From Candidatus Paraluminiphilus aquimaris (GTDB lineage Bacteria; Pseudomonadota; Gammaproteobacteria; Pseudomonadales; Halieaceae): a stretch of 64,000 nucleotides of DNA. The notes under the pieces are model-generated. The model was not told the DNA's origin and did no database searches. It saw only the letters and a program-made list of their open reading frames with translations. Each line of letters begins with the position of its first letter. Positions within the stretch are counted from its first letter, which is position 1. Of the stretch, positions 27,331-36,787 are shown one piece after another. The stretch is from positions 1,674,001 through 1,738,000 of the forward strand of contig NZ_CP036501.1 of NCBI RefSeq assembly GCF_026230195.1, written 5' to 3'. The position numbers were made by a program, and so were the translations under genes.

Positions 27331-28542
27331 TCAGGGCGAAACGTCCTCGAAGGTGATGTCCACATCGGCGAGTCGATTCACTAGATGATTGCCAAGCGCA
27401 GAGGCGGGTGTCCAAATCCCGCCTTCGACGTCGAGATCATCAAATGCCAGCGATAATCCTGCCTGTGCGAGCATTCGCGATGTCGCACCGTAACCGGGAT
27501 CACGCTTACCCTTTACACAAATCCGAACGTCTTTCTCACTGTCTGTGGGGTGGTGTGCGTGGACAAAAAATTCAAAAAATCCATTCTCTTGCTCTGATAC
27601 AGAGGGGCCTTCTCCCGGTTGCGGCAGTCGCTTGCTAATCAGGCGTCGAAGCGGAGGGATTGCTAAGGCGGTCATTCCGATTGACATACCGCCCGCCATT
27701 AATAGGCCAGAGCGTCGATTATCAACAAGAAGTGATTCGTCATAAGAAAAGTCAGCACCGTAAACAAGGCTGGCAAGCGCGTTGGAGCGTCTGACGACCT
27801 TGCTGTTAATGGCGGCCATCACAAACGGACCTGTCCAGCTCTCAAAGTGATCGTCCCAACGTACACCGCGTTGATCGGGACCGTCCGAGCCAGGGCTAAG
27901 TTCCGACGGGTAGAGACCGTAGGGGTCATTTAGCACCTTTCGAGCAATCGGATCGCTAACGGCTTGCTCGACAGCGAGCAACATGCTCGCGACAGTGCCA
28001 CCGCTTACCGCGCCTTTGGATTTACCCATTCGCCCACTCACCTTGGTTGCGAATAGCCCATGCTTGTTCATCATGCTCTGCTGCGCAACGAAAACGCCTA
28101 GATCGGAGGGGATACTGTCGAACCCGCAGCAGTGAATCAGGCGCGCACCTGTCTCCTCGGCAAGCGGGCTCACGCGCTCAAAAATTGACGCCATCCACTG
28201 GGGCTCGCCCGTAAGGTCGCAGTAGTGTGTGCCTTCGGCGGCGCAGGCTTCGACCAGCGGCGTCCCGAAACGCGCGTAAGGACCCACGGTGCTGATGACA
28301 ACTCGGGTAGATGTCACGAGGCGCCGCATATCATCCGGACTTTCGCTGTCAGCGACGATCGTCTCGAGATCTGGAGCGTTGATCCTGTCTTTCAATAAAT
28401 CAAGTTTACTCTGCGACCGTCCAGCAATGGCCCAGGAGAGGCCAGATTGCGTTTGATGGAGATACTCTGCTACGAGTGCGCCGGTAAACCCTGTAGCGCC
28501 GTAGATAACCAGATCAAAACTTCTGTCTAAGGTGTCGTTCAT
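27331..28542 (-). CDS. Saccharopine dehydrogenase-like NADP-binding oxidoreductase
   Basis: This 403-residue protein belongs to the saccharopine dehydrogenase-like/trans-acting enoyl reductase family (Rv2449c-like). It has the nucleotide-binding motif YGATGFTGALVAEYL near residue 16 and the AGRSQSKL strand-helix that follows. The TVGPYARFG motif, the THYCDLTGE segment and CCGFDSIPSDLG are also family hallmarks. Actinobacterial relatives act in lipid synthesis, but the bacterial substrates are mostly unknown. The ATG at 28542 has GGGGG about 8 bases upstream and is preferred over starts further upstream. It is divergent from the RND operon. Confidence 0.85.
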   Translation of the reverse strand: MNDTLDRSFDLVIYGATGFTGALVAEYLHQTQSGLSWAIAGRSQSKLDLLKDRINAPDLETIVADSESPDDMRRLVTSTRVVISTVGPYARFGTPLVEACAAEGTHYCDLTGEPQWMASIFERVSPLAEETGARLIHCCGFDSIPSDLGVFVAQQSMMNKHGLFATKVSGRMGKSKGAVSGGTVASMLLAVEQAVSDPIARKVLNDPYGLYPSELSPGSDGPDQRGVRWDDHFESWTGPFVMAAINSKVVRRSNALASLVYGADFSYDESLLVDNRRSGLLMAGGMSIGMTALAIPPLRRLISKRLPQPGEGPSVSEQENGFFEFFVHAHHPTDSEKDVRICVKGKRDPGYGATSRMLAQAGLSLAFDDLDVEGGIWTPASALGNHLVNRLADVDITFEDVSP

Positions 28543-28666
28543 AATGCCCCCGTGCTGATTGTTCATAGTGTAACAGTGTGACGAAAAATGGCGGGTATTA
28601 ATCACGTTGCACGCGAGGGGTGTGATAGCCTAACGGCCTTGCAAATCCGTCCTAAACAGGGGGTTG

Positions 28667-29848
28667 ATGGTGGTCTTGTTGTTAAAGCGGTTGGTTGGCC
28701 CAGTGATTGTTCTGTTGCTAACACTGCTCCTGGTAAAGGTACTCATCGAAAATGCGCCTCAGCCTGAGGTCGGTGAGCCGGAAACCGTAAGAATCGGGGT
28801 TTATACCCAGCCTGCGAAACGAACAGGTGCTTCCGCCGAAGTGACGGTATACGGTGAAGTGAGACCCAGAGTACAGATCGACGTCATCAGCGAAGTCGCT
28901 GGTCGTATTACGGCAGTGTCTCCCAAGTTTGCAGAGGGCGGCAGTGTCCTGGCGGGTGAGCCCCTTATTACTATCGAGCAACGTGACTACAATGTTGCGC
29001 TGTCTGAGGCGAAAGCGCGTTTAGCCGCGCGTGAGTTAGAGCTAGCCCAAGCGCTAGCCGATGCAGACGTGGCTAAAAAGCAGTTGGCAGCAGAACCATC
29101 CCCGTCCGATTTAGCGCTTAAGAAGCCACAGATCGCCCAGGCGCGAGCGGCTTTGGAGGCTGCTGAAATAGGCCTTGAGCGCGCAGAATCAGACTTGCAA
29201 AGAACACGTGTCACGCTGCCTTTTGATGCGCGAATCATTGAGACCGCGGTCGATGAAGGGCAGTACCTCGGGCTCGGGCGAACAATTGCATCGGTCTTCT
29301 CAACAGACGTAGCCGAGGTTCGATTGCCTTTAACGGACGCTGACATTGCCGCGCTGGGCGTGCCCATTGGTTACGAGGCCGATGACGATGAGGGTTTGCG
29401 CGTCAGACTCTCAGCCGATGTTGCGGGGGCTGCAAGGAGATGGCAGGGAAGACTTGTGAGGCTCGACGCATCGCTTGATCCGCGCACGAGAACCACCTTT
29501 GGCACTGTGGAGGTGAAAAATCCATTTGCCCCAACCGATGGCGCGATGCCTATGGTGCCGGGACTGTTTGTAGCCGCTTTGATCGAGGGTCGATCGCTGT
29601 CCGATGTATTGGCCATTCCAGCCGCAGGTCTCCGCGCTGGTGGACGCGTGTTTATTATGAACGACGAGAGTCTGTTGGAAGTCCGGAGTGTCCAAGTTGC
29701 TCACGCAACAAACGAGGTGGCCTATTTGAGTGGCGGTATCGTCGAGGGTGACCGAGTAATTGTCTCACCTATTCGTAACCCTGTTCCCGGTATGGCCTTG
29801 AAGGCTATTCAGGACGCTGCTGACCCCGTACAGCTGAGCGCGGGGTAA
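28667..29848 (+). CDS. RND efflux periplasmic adaptor subunit
   Basis: This membrane fusion protein of the HlyD/AcrA family links an inner-membrane RND pump to an outer-membrane channel. The 393-residue protein has one N-terminal membrane anchor (about 5-22) and no lipobox cysteine. A biotinyl-lipoyl-like half motif follows (VAGRITAVSPKFAEGG), then a long alpha-helical hairpin (about 110-185) rich in Ala, Glu and Lys, and a beta-barrel domain. The ATG at 28667 is preceded by AGGGGG. The permease gene follows after 3 bases; no outer-membrane factor gene is in the operon, so it probably uses a shared TolC-like channel. Confidence 0.92.
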   Translation: MVVLLLKRLVGPVIVLLLTLLLVKVLIENAPQPEVGEPETVRIGVYTQPAKRTGASAEVTVYGEVRPRVQIDVISEVAGRITAVSPKFAEGGSVLAGEPLITIEQRDYNVALSEAKARLAARELELAQALADADVAKKQLAAEPSPSDLALKKPQIAQARAALEAAEIGLERAESDLQRTRVTLPFDARIIETAVDEGQYLGLGRTIASVFSTDVAEVRLPLTDADIAALGVPIGYEADDDEGLRVRLSADVAGAARRWQGRLVRLDASLDPRTRTTFGTVEVKNPFAPTDGAMPMVPGLFVAALIEGRSLSDVLAIPAAGLRAGGRVFIMNDESLLEVRSVQVAHATNEVAYLSGGIVEGDRVIVSPIRNPVPGMALKAIQDAADPVQLSAG

Positions 29849-29851
29849 GTT

Positions 29852-32800
29852 ATGAACGGAGTCATCGCGTGGTGGGTAAGAAACGCAGTTGCCGCTAACC
29901 TTCTGATGGTCTTCATTTTTGTTTCGGGTCTCATCGCGTGGGGCACGATAGAAAAAGAAGTTCAGCCGATTGTTAAACTCCCTTTAGTTCAAATATCGCT
30001 TACTTGGCCTGGGGCGTCGCCCAAGGAAATTGAACAGCAGGTGGTTCAGCGGGTTGAAGCCGCGGTCAAGAACTTAGACAACGTTCGTCGTTACAACTCG
30101 AGTGCGCGTGAAGGCTTTGGCAGTGTCCGGCTCGAGGCGGTGCCCCGTGCAGACATGACGAAGTTTAAGGAAGATGTGCGCGACGCTGTCGACGCCATCA
30201 CCTCCTTTCCGAGAGATTTAGAGCCCCCGCGAATTCGCTTATTGGAGTGGAAGGAGACGATCCATTACTTAACGGTAATGGGGAATGTGGGCGAGCGAGA
30301 ACTGGGTCGACTCGCAGAGGAGTTGCGTGATGAGTTACTGGGTCTTAGCCATGTAAGCGATGTTGATATCAGTGGATCGCGCAACGAGGAAGTCACCATA
30401 GAAGTGTCCGAAGAGGCCCTTCAGCGTTATCAGCTCAGTTTTGCCGAGGTCTCCACCGCGATCCGCGCCTCGTCTATCAATCTGTCGTCAGGTGACGTGA
30501 AGACACCCACAGGTCGTGTCCAGTTAAGAGCCGAGAATCTGGCGGATAGTCAGACCGACTTTGAAGATATTGTCATCCGCGAACTACCTTCTGGTGCGCA
30601 ATTGAGGCTGGGCGATGTAGCAACCGTGATCGATGGCTTTGAGGACTTTGATATCACGGCATCAACCGATGGCGTTCCCGCGGTGATGCTCCAGATCGAG
30701 CCCTCGGACCGCCTATTTATTACCAAGACCTCCAAGCAGGTTAATGACTGGATTGAAGCGAAGCGACCTGACCTGCCCCAGGGTATCGAGATTATGAGTT
30801 TGGCCGATATGGCCGACGCCTACGACTCCCGTATGTCACTCATTTTCGACGCAGCGTGGATGGGGCTTTTACTGGTAATGGCTATTTTGCTGCTGACGCT
30901 TCGTTTCACCGTGGCGCTTTGGGTGACAGTGGGCATTGCCATCTCCTTCGTGGGCGCGTTCATATTCCTACCGGCGGCTGATGTGTCGATCAATTTCTTA
31001 TCGACCTTCGCATTCCTGTTGGTTCTTGGGATCGTGGTTGACGATGCGATCGTGGTTGGCGAGAGCATTCACCACCACAGGGAAGATTTGGGTTTGCCCG
31101 CCGAGGAAGCGGCTATTCGTGGTGCGAGTGCCGTCTCAAGGCCCGTGATCTTCGCAGTGCTAACCACGGTCGTCGCCTTTGCACCGTGGGCGTTTCTTAC
31201 AGGTCCACAAAGTGAGTTTTTGCGTCATTTGTCGGCCGTCATTGCATTTGCCTTGGCGTTTTCCCTCATCGAAGCTTTTTTCATTTTGCCCGCGCACCTT
31301 CGCAAGCTGCCCGCGCGGCAGGAGGAGTCAAAAGGCTTTGGGTTACAGCGCAAAATTGCCGGTGGCATTACGTCATTTGCTGCCAATACCTATGCACCGC
31401 TGCTAGAGCGGATACTCAAGATTCGATATACCGTAAGCGCTATTTTCCTCTCGGGGTTTGTCGTCGCGTTGACGCTCGCCTACACAGGCTGGGTTAAGTT
31501 TTATTTTTTCCCGCAGTTAGAGAGTGAGACCTTGGTGGTCAATGTTGGGTTGCCAACGGGGGTCCCCTTCGAGCGCACTGAGACGGTTATGGCGCAACTT
31601 AACCGAACCAGTGAGGCCTTAAAAGACAACTACCCGGTCATCGGCTCGTTCACCTTTGCTTATGAAAATGAATTAGAGCAGTACATCCAGCTACCGCCAC
31701 CCGACGAGAGTAGCGTCTCGATGCGCGATGTGGCGGAGTCGTATCTAGAAACCATGGGAGAGATTCCTGACGCCGAGAATATCAATGTCCAGTACACCGC
31801 GAACCAAGGAGAGGCGATTCTCACCTTCGTTCTTGCTCACTCAAGCGAAGAGCGTTTAAAAGCGGCGGCGTCAGACCTGAGGAATTACTTGATCACCTTT
31901 AAAGATGTGTTCTTCGTAAGAGATAACCAGCGTGGTGAGATCGATGAACTCAATATTCAGTTGAAGCCCGGCGCCCAGACTTTGGGTGTCTCTTTGGCGG
32001 ACGTGTCTCGGCAAATCCGGCAGTCTTATTACGGTGAGGAGGTGCAACGACTTCCACGCCAGTACGGCGACGTGCGGGTTATGTTGCGTTACCCAGAGGC
32101 CGCGAGAGAGTCACTGAACTCCCTCCGTGAACTTAACGTCCGGACCGACGATGGTCGGCTGGTGCCTCTGGCAACCGTTGCGGATATTGAGGTGCGTAAG
32201 GCATCGCAACAAATTGTACGTCGTGATGGTCAGCGTATTTTTGAGGTGTATGCCGTTGTGACACCGGACACGATGACCGACATTAACGATACCGTCCGCG
32301 ACGAGTTTATGCCTGAGCTGCAGTCGAAGTATCCAGCGCTGGAAATAATCAAAGGTGGCTGGGAAGAGCAACAGGCTGAATTTTTGGCGGAAGTTACGCG
32401 CTTGTTTACCCTGGCTATGCTGACAATTTATGCGTTGCTTGCGGTGGCGTTCAGGTCTTATTCACTTCCAGTCATCATCATGTCAGCGATTCCTTTTGCG
32501 TACATGGGCGCTGTTTTTGGTCATCAAATGCTGGGGATCCCGCTCGATATGTTCTCGTTCTTTGGGATGGGCGCTGCAGCGGGTGTGGTGGTCAACGACA
32601 ATTTGGTTCTCATTGATTACATTCTCAAGCGAGAAGAGCAGGGCGATGACCGCTTCACGGCAATTATCAATGCGGCGAAGAACCGATTTAGGCCCATTCT
32701 CTTGACGACGTTGACGACCTTTGTCGGTTTATTCCCCATCATTATAGAAACGTCACAGGCGGCGGCATTCCTAAAGCCATCGGTTATTTCACTCGCGTTT

Positions 32801-32932
32801 GGTGTCTTCTTTGCGTTCTTTGTGAGCCTGATTCTCGTCCCAGCGCTTTACTTGATCGGGGATGACTGGGGGAGAGCCAAGCGAGTGCTGTCCGGATTTT
32901 TCCCTCGGCTACCACGTCAGGACTCGGCATAA
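29852..32932 (+). CDS. RND-family efflux permease
   Basis: This 1026-residue inner-membrane resistance-nodulation-division transporter exports substrates using the proton gradient. It has the internal duplication and 12 membrane segments of the AcrB/MdtB class. The proton-relay acidic pair is in LGIVVDDAIVVGE in the fourth segment. The second half has GAAAGVVVNDNLVLID, where the usual Asp-rich motif of heavy-metal pumps is absent, placing it with hydrophobic/amphiphilic efflux pumps. The N-terminus MNGVIAWWVRNAVAANLLM is typical of this AcrB subgroup. Substrates are not predictable. It forms an operon with the adaptor gene. Confidence 0.93.
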   Translation: MNGVIAWWVRNAVAANLLMVFIFVSGLIAWGTIEKEVQPIVKLPLVQISLTWPGASPKEIEQQVVQRVEAAVKNLDNVRRYNSSAREGFGSVRLEAVPRADMTKFKEDVRDAVDAITSFPRDLEPPRIRLLEWKETIHYLTVMGNVGERELGRLAEELRDELLGLSHVSDVDISGSRNEEVTIEVSEEALQRYQLSFAEVSTAIRASSINLSSGDVKTPTGRVQLRAENLADSQTDFEDIVIRELPSGAQLRLGDVATVIDGFEDFDITASTDGVPAVMLQIEPSDRLFITKTSKQVNDWIEAKRPDLPQGIEIMSLADMADAYDSRMSLIFDAAWMGLLLVMAILLLTLRFTVALWVTVGIAISFVGAFIFLPAADVSINFLSTFAFLLVLGIVVDDAIVVGESIHHHREDLGLPAEEAAIRGASAVSRPVIFAVLTTVVAFAPWAFLTGPQSEFLRHLSAVIAFALAFSLIEAFFILPAHLRKLPARQEESKGFGLQRKIAGGITSFAANTYAPLLERILKIRYTVSAIFLSGFVVALTLAYTGWVKFYFFPQLESETLVVNVGLPTGVPFERTETVMAQLNRTSEALKDNYPVIGSFTFAYENELEQYIQLPPPDESSVSMRDVAESYLETMGEIPDAENINVQYTANQGEAILTFVLAHSSEERLKAAASDLRNYLITFKDVFFVRDNQRGEIDELNIQLKPGAQTLGVSLADVSRQIRQSYYGEEVQRLPRQYGDVRVMLRYPEAARESLNSLRELNVRTDDGRLVPLATVADIEVRKASQQIVRRDGQRIFEVYAVVTPDTMTDINDTVRDEFMPELQSKYPALEIIKGGWEEQQAEFLAEVTRLFTLAMLTIYALLAVAFRSYSLPVIIMSAIPFAYMGAVFGHQMLGIPLDMFSFFGMGAAAGVVVNDNLVLIDYILKREEQGDDRFTAIINAAKNRFRPILLTTLTTFVGLFPIIIETSQAAAFLKPSVISLAFGVFFAFFVSLILVPALYLIGDDWGRAKRVLSGFFPRLPRQDSA

Positions 32933-33059
32933 GCTGGGCACCTCGCAAAGCGCAAGACGACGCATTGAATCTCCAAGACGCCGATCTTTTCAGGGGAGTC
33001 GTTGCATAAGCAGCATCCCCTCCGCCCAAGGTTAACCTAGCCTTTTGCCCCGCTTGCTG

Positions 33060-33076
33060 GGCGCGTAAAACGCGCC
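33060..33076. other. GC-rich hairpin between convergent genes
   Basis: A perfect 7-bp stem with a 3-base loop (arms 33060-33066 and 33070-33076) lies between the convergent RND permease and peptide transporter genes. It lacks a T-tract on either side, so it is at best a weak or factor-assisted terminator. Confidence 0.3.
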
Positions 33077-33114
33077 TGACATTGAATATTGGCTGAAGAG
33101 CGTAGGTCTAACTG

Positions 33115-34659
33115 TCAATGCACATCGCGCATCATTCGACGCACCAATGGCGATATTGCCACAACCACAAGCCCCACGCCTACGCCGTAGAGAAGCAGTT
33201 CGGTAAAGAGTGCGGTGAACCCGTCTAAACCCAGTCGTCCGTCGCCTGGTCCATCGATACTTGAGAAGAAAATAGCGAGTTCAGAAGCAAGGTAAGAGCC
33301 GTATGCACTGGCGAGGAACCAAGCGCCCATCATTACGCCAACATAGCGAGCAATGGATAGCTTGGTGACGGCAGACAGCCCAATTGGGCTCAGGCAGAGT
33401 TCAGCAGAGGTGTGGAGAAAATAGGCCAGTACCAACCACCAAGCAGAGACCAATCCCGCTGCGTTGGGGTTGTTCAGTCCAATGAGAAGGGCGCCAAAGC
33501 CAAGGCCAACCTGAATGATGCCGAAGCCAAATTTTGCAGGCGTTGAGGGTTCTATATTATTCGACAGCAACGCAGGCCACATCAGCGCAAACAAGGGCGA
33601 GAGCAGGATAATAAAAATCGCGTTTGCGGAGCCGAACTGCGCGGCAGTGAGTTCGGCGCCGAAGAGCGTTAAATCGGTTGCCCTGTCTGCAAACAAGGTC
33701 ATCGACCCGCCAGACTGCTCAAACATCGACCAAAAAACGGTGCTGATTACGATAAGGAAAAATAACGCGCTCATTTTTCCCCGTTCCTCGGCATCGCATT
33801 GCGTCACTAAAAGCCAGATAAACCAGGCGAGAAAGAGGGCGGCGACAATCGGTAGCATCAGGCCCACACCACTCGGGCTCTGTAAAATGACCCAGACGAC
33901 CAAGACGGACAAGAGGCTGTACAAAACGATAGCCCGTTCTACATTGAGCAAACCTAGGGCCGCCGGTGCGGGTTGTTTCAGTACTTCAGGGTCGTTTGGA
34001 TCACCGTGCCCCTCTAACCAGTCCTGTCCGAGAGAGAAAATAACGAGGCCAATCAGCATGCCGATACCGGCCGCACCGAAGCCGTAGGCCCAGCCATAGG
34101 CACTCGCGAGCCAGCCACACAGTAATGATGCACTGGCCGCACCGATATTGATGCCCATGTAGAAGATGGTGAAGCCGCCATCCCGCCTAGGGTCGTTCTC
34201 ACCGTAAAGGCGACCAACAACGGTCGATATATTGGGCTTGAGCAGGCCGACACCGACGACAATGAGTGCTAGAGCAAAATAGAAAACACGGATTGCCTGA
34301 TCGTCACGCATTATTTCACCGGCGGCTGTTTGCGTGGCGGGGATTCCCTCAAATGCCATGGCGCAGTGACCCAGCACAAGTAGGATGCCACCTAATTTAA
34401 CCGCCTTGGTTTGCCCCAAATAACGGTCCGAAATCACGCCTCCCAGCAGGGGCATTGCGTATACCAAGGCGGCATACGACCCCAGTATTCTCAGCGCTTC
34501 GCCGTCAGTGAAGAGGTGGTGCTGGACCAGGAACAGTACGAGTAAGTACTTCATTCCATAAAAAGAAAATCGCTCCCACATTTCTGTGGCAAAGCATACA
34601 AAAAGCCCTCGCGGGTGGCCAAACCACTGCGGGCCGGCGGGTAGGGTCTGTGATGTCAT
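33115..34659 (-). CDS. POT/PTR-family proton-dependent oligopeptide transporter
   Basis: This 514-residue inner-membrane symporter imports di- and tripeptides with protons. The family signatures are FATEMWERFSFYGMK in the first membrane segment (ExxERFxYY type), GGVISDRYLGQTKAV, and FYMGINIGA in the fifth segment. The ATG at 34659 is preferred because AAGG lies 6 bases before it; an ATG two codons upstream sits directly against that AAGG. It is monocistronic, with its 3' end convergent with the RND operon. Peptide uptake fits with the several exported peptidases in this window. Confidence 0.93.
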   Translation of the reverse strand: MTSQTLPAGPQWFGHPRGLFVCFATEMWERFSFYGMKYLLVLFLVQHHLFTDGEALRILGSYAALVYAMPLLGGVISDRYLGQTKAVKLGGILLVLGHCAMAFEGIPATQTAAGEIMRDDQAIRVFYFALALIVVGVGLLKPNISTVVGRLYGENDPRRDGGFTIFYMGINIGAASASLLCGWLASAYGWAYGFGAAGIGMLIGLVIFSLGQDWLEGHGDPNDPEVLKQPAPAALGLLNVERAIVLYSLLSVLVVWVILQSPSGVGLMLPIVAALFLAWFIWLLVTQCDAEERGKMSALFFLIVISTVFWSMFEQSGGSMTLFADRATDLTLFGAELTAAQFGSANAIFIILLSPLFALMWPALLSNNIEPSTPAKFGFGIIQVGLGFGALLIGLNNPNAAGLVSAWWLVLAYFLHTSAELCLSPIGLSAVTKLSIARYVGVMMGAWFLASAYGSYLASELAIFFSSIDGPGDGRLGLDGFTALFTELLLYGVGVGLVVVAISPLVRRMMRDVH

Positions 34660-34729
34660 GATCATCCTTATTCTTGGTTATAAACCCACGCGCAACGCTC
34701 TGCACTTTAGGTAGGTTGGGTGGCACACA

Positions 34730-35716
34730 TTAAGCGGCCATTGCGGCGGTTGCTCCCAGTAGCGCATCACGCATGTCATCAGGATCGCGGATTCGTTTGA
34801 CTTGTGCAAACAGCGCTGCGGCCTGCGGATAGCAGTGTTGAAGGTAGACCAGCCATTGTTTCAGCGGGTTGATGGCATATTTGCGCTGATAGAGCGCCCC
34901 ATTAGCCTCGAAAAAATCGATAAGAAGCTGGCTGACTTCGGGCCAGGTCATCGGTTCAATGGGGTCTCCATTGCAGTGGGCATGGACGGCTCTCGCGAGA
35001 TCGGGCCTGCAAAGCGCCCCTCTTGCCAGCATGAAGGCATTGCAGCCGCTTTGCTCTTTACAGTCAAACAGGTCGCTAGGCGTCCAAATTTCGCCGTTGG
35101 CAATGATCGGAATATCCAGCGGGTTAACGATGTCTTGAAGGCGTTGCCAATGTGCTGGGGGACGATACGCTTGGACTTTTGTCCTGGCGTGCACGGTCAA
35201 TTCGTCAATTCCGCTCAGCAGCGCTTGCTCAGCGATCTCCTCAAATCGGGTGTCCGAGTCAAAGCCAAGGCGTACTTTCGCCGTCACAGGAATCGCTGCT
35301 GGCGTGGCGTCTCTGACCGCTGCGCAAATTTCATACACGGCCTTGGGCGTCCTGAGTAGGGTGGCGCCCCCGCGAGACTTATTAACCGTCTTCGCAGGGC
35401 AGCCGAAGTTAAGATCGATTCCCGGCGCACCCAGTTCGGCAGCCACTGCGGCGTTCGCAGCCATTAAGACGGGATCTGAACCCAGCAATTGAACGTACAC
35501 TGGAGTACCGGCCGCTGTTCGTCCTCCCTGTTTGAGTTCGGGGCAGAGCCGATAATAAACTTTGGGTGGGAGTACCGTACTGGAAACGCGAACAAATTCT
35601 GTGACACATCGCTCGTATCCACCGATGCGTGTCAGCATGTCTCGCATCACGGATTCCATAACCCCTTCCATGGGTGCGAGCAGAATGCGCGGAGGGTCGA
35701 TGACTAATTTGCTCAT
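34730..35716 (-). CDS. dusC: tRNA-dihydrouridine(16) synthase DusC
   Basis: This flavoenzyme reduces a uridine of the tRNA D-loop to dihydrouridine. The 328-residue protein has the N-terminal LAPMEGVMESVMRDML motif of DusC, VQLLGSDP, the active-site cysteine in NFGCPAKTVNKSRGG, and the FMN phosphate loop region around HARTKVQ and ANGEIW. PMEGV at the start and the ARGALCRPDL segment favour DusC over DusA or DusB. The ATG at 35716 has a GGA-type ribosome binding site 6 bases upstream; an ATG three codons before it has none. It is divergent from accA. Confidence 0.9.
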   Translation of the reverse strand: MSKLVIDPPRILLAPMEGVMESVMRDMLTRIGGYERCVTEFVRVSSTVLPPKVYYRLCPELKQGGRTAAGTPVYVQLLGSDPVLMAANAAVAAELGAPGIDLNFGCPAKTVNKSRGGATLLRTPKAVYEICAAVRDATPAAIPVTAKVRLGFDSDTRFEEIAEQALLSGIDELTVHARTKVQAYRPPAHWQRLQDIVNPLDIPIIANGEIWTPSDLFDCKEQSGCNAFMLARGALCRPDLARAVHAHCNGDPIEPMTWPEVSQLLIDFFEANGALYQRKYAINPLKQWLVYLQHCYPQAAALFAQVKRIRDPDDMRDALLGATAAMAA

Positions 35717-35832
35717 AAGTTCCATAAAATTTCGGTATTTCGTAGCGTAAATCTTACAGATGACGCCATCGTTCTACGTTTGTAGACTGTAGACCGTCGC
35801 AATATTAGCCGTTTGTAACAGGGCAAGTCACA

Positions 35833-36783
35833 ATGAATCCCAATTATTTGGATTTCGAGCAGCCAATCGCTGAGCTCGAAATGAAAATCGAAGAGCTCAA
35901 AACCGTCGTTGATGATTCCGAAATCAATATCAGCGATGAAATAGATCGACTCAAAGCTAAAAGTCACAAGCTGACTCAGTCAATCTATCGAGATTTGAGT
36001 GCCTGGGATATTGTCCGCGTTGCGCGCCACCCGCTTAGGCCCTACTCGCTGGACTACATTCCCTTGGTTTTTGAGGACTTTGACGAGTTGCACGGTGATC
36101 GGCATTTTGGCGATGACAAAGCGATTGTGGGTGGCGTTGCCCGCTTGAATGGCCGCCCAGTAATGGTGATCGGTCAGGAGAAGGGCAGAGGGGTTAAGGA
36201 TAAAGTCCACCGCAATTTTGGTATGCCAAAGCCTGAGGGGTACCGAAAAGCCCTGAGACTGATGGAGATGGCTGAGCGGTTCAATATGCCAGTTGTCACC
36301 CTAATCGATACGCCGGGAGCTTATCCGGGAATCGATTCCGAGGAGCGCGGCATTTCCGAGGCTATTGCTCAGAACCTGGCCGTCATGTCGCGTCTGCGGA
36401 CTCCGATCATTTGTGTTGTTATTGGCGAGGGTTCCTCAGGCGGTGCCCTAGGTATCGGCGTGGGTGATCATCTCGCCATGCTGCAGTACTCAACGTATTT
36501 CGTTATTTCACCCGAGGGCTGCGCCAATATCATTTGGAAGAGTAGCGAGTTTGCCCCACAGGCGGCAGAGGCGATGGGGGTTACCTCGTCCACGTTGCAA
36601 GAGCTGGGGATCGTCGATACGACCATTGAGGAGCCCATGGGCGGTGCTCACCGAGATGTTGATGAAATGGCGCGGCGCATCAAAGAGCATGTATCAGGTC
36701 AACTGGATCGTCTTTGCAGTACGGATACAGATGAGCTTGTCGAGGCGCGCTATCAGCGGCTGATGGCCTACGGTAGTCACTAA
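35833..36783 (+). CDS. accA: Acetyl-CoA carboxylase carboxyltransferase subunit alpha
   Basis: AccA together with AccD transfers the carboxyl group from carboxybiotin to acetyl-CoA, giving malonyl-CoA for fatty acid synthesis. The 316-residue protein is full length and has [31 protein letters not shown] and the oxyanion-type [12 protein letters not shown] segment. The N-terminal coiled coil (about 10-50) is normal. It starts the conserved run accA-tilS-pyrG-kdsA-eno and stops four bases before tilS. Its product malonyl-CoA is also the substrate of the Mcr encoded 21 kb away; the two loci are separately transcribed. Confidence 0.97.
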   Translation: MNPNYLDFEQPIAELEMKIEELKTVVDDSEINISDEIDRLKAKSHKLTQSIYRDLSAWDIVRVARHPLRPYSLDYIPLVFEDFDELHGDRHFGDDKAIVGGVARLNGRPVMVIGQEKGRGVKDKVHRNFGMPKPEGYRKALRLMEMAERFNMPVVTLIDTPGAYPGIDSEERGISEAIAQNLAVMSRLRTPIICVVIGEGSSGGALGIGVGDHLAMLQYSTYFVISPEGCANIIWKSSEFAPQAAEAMGVTSSTLQELGIVDTTIEEPMGGAHRDVDEMARRIKEHVSGQLDRLCSTDTDELVEARYQRLMAYGSH

Positions 36784-36787
36784 TTCC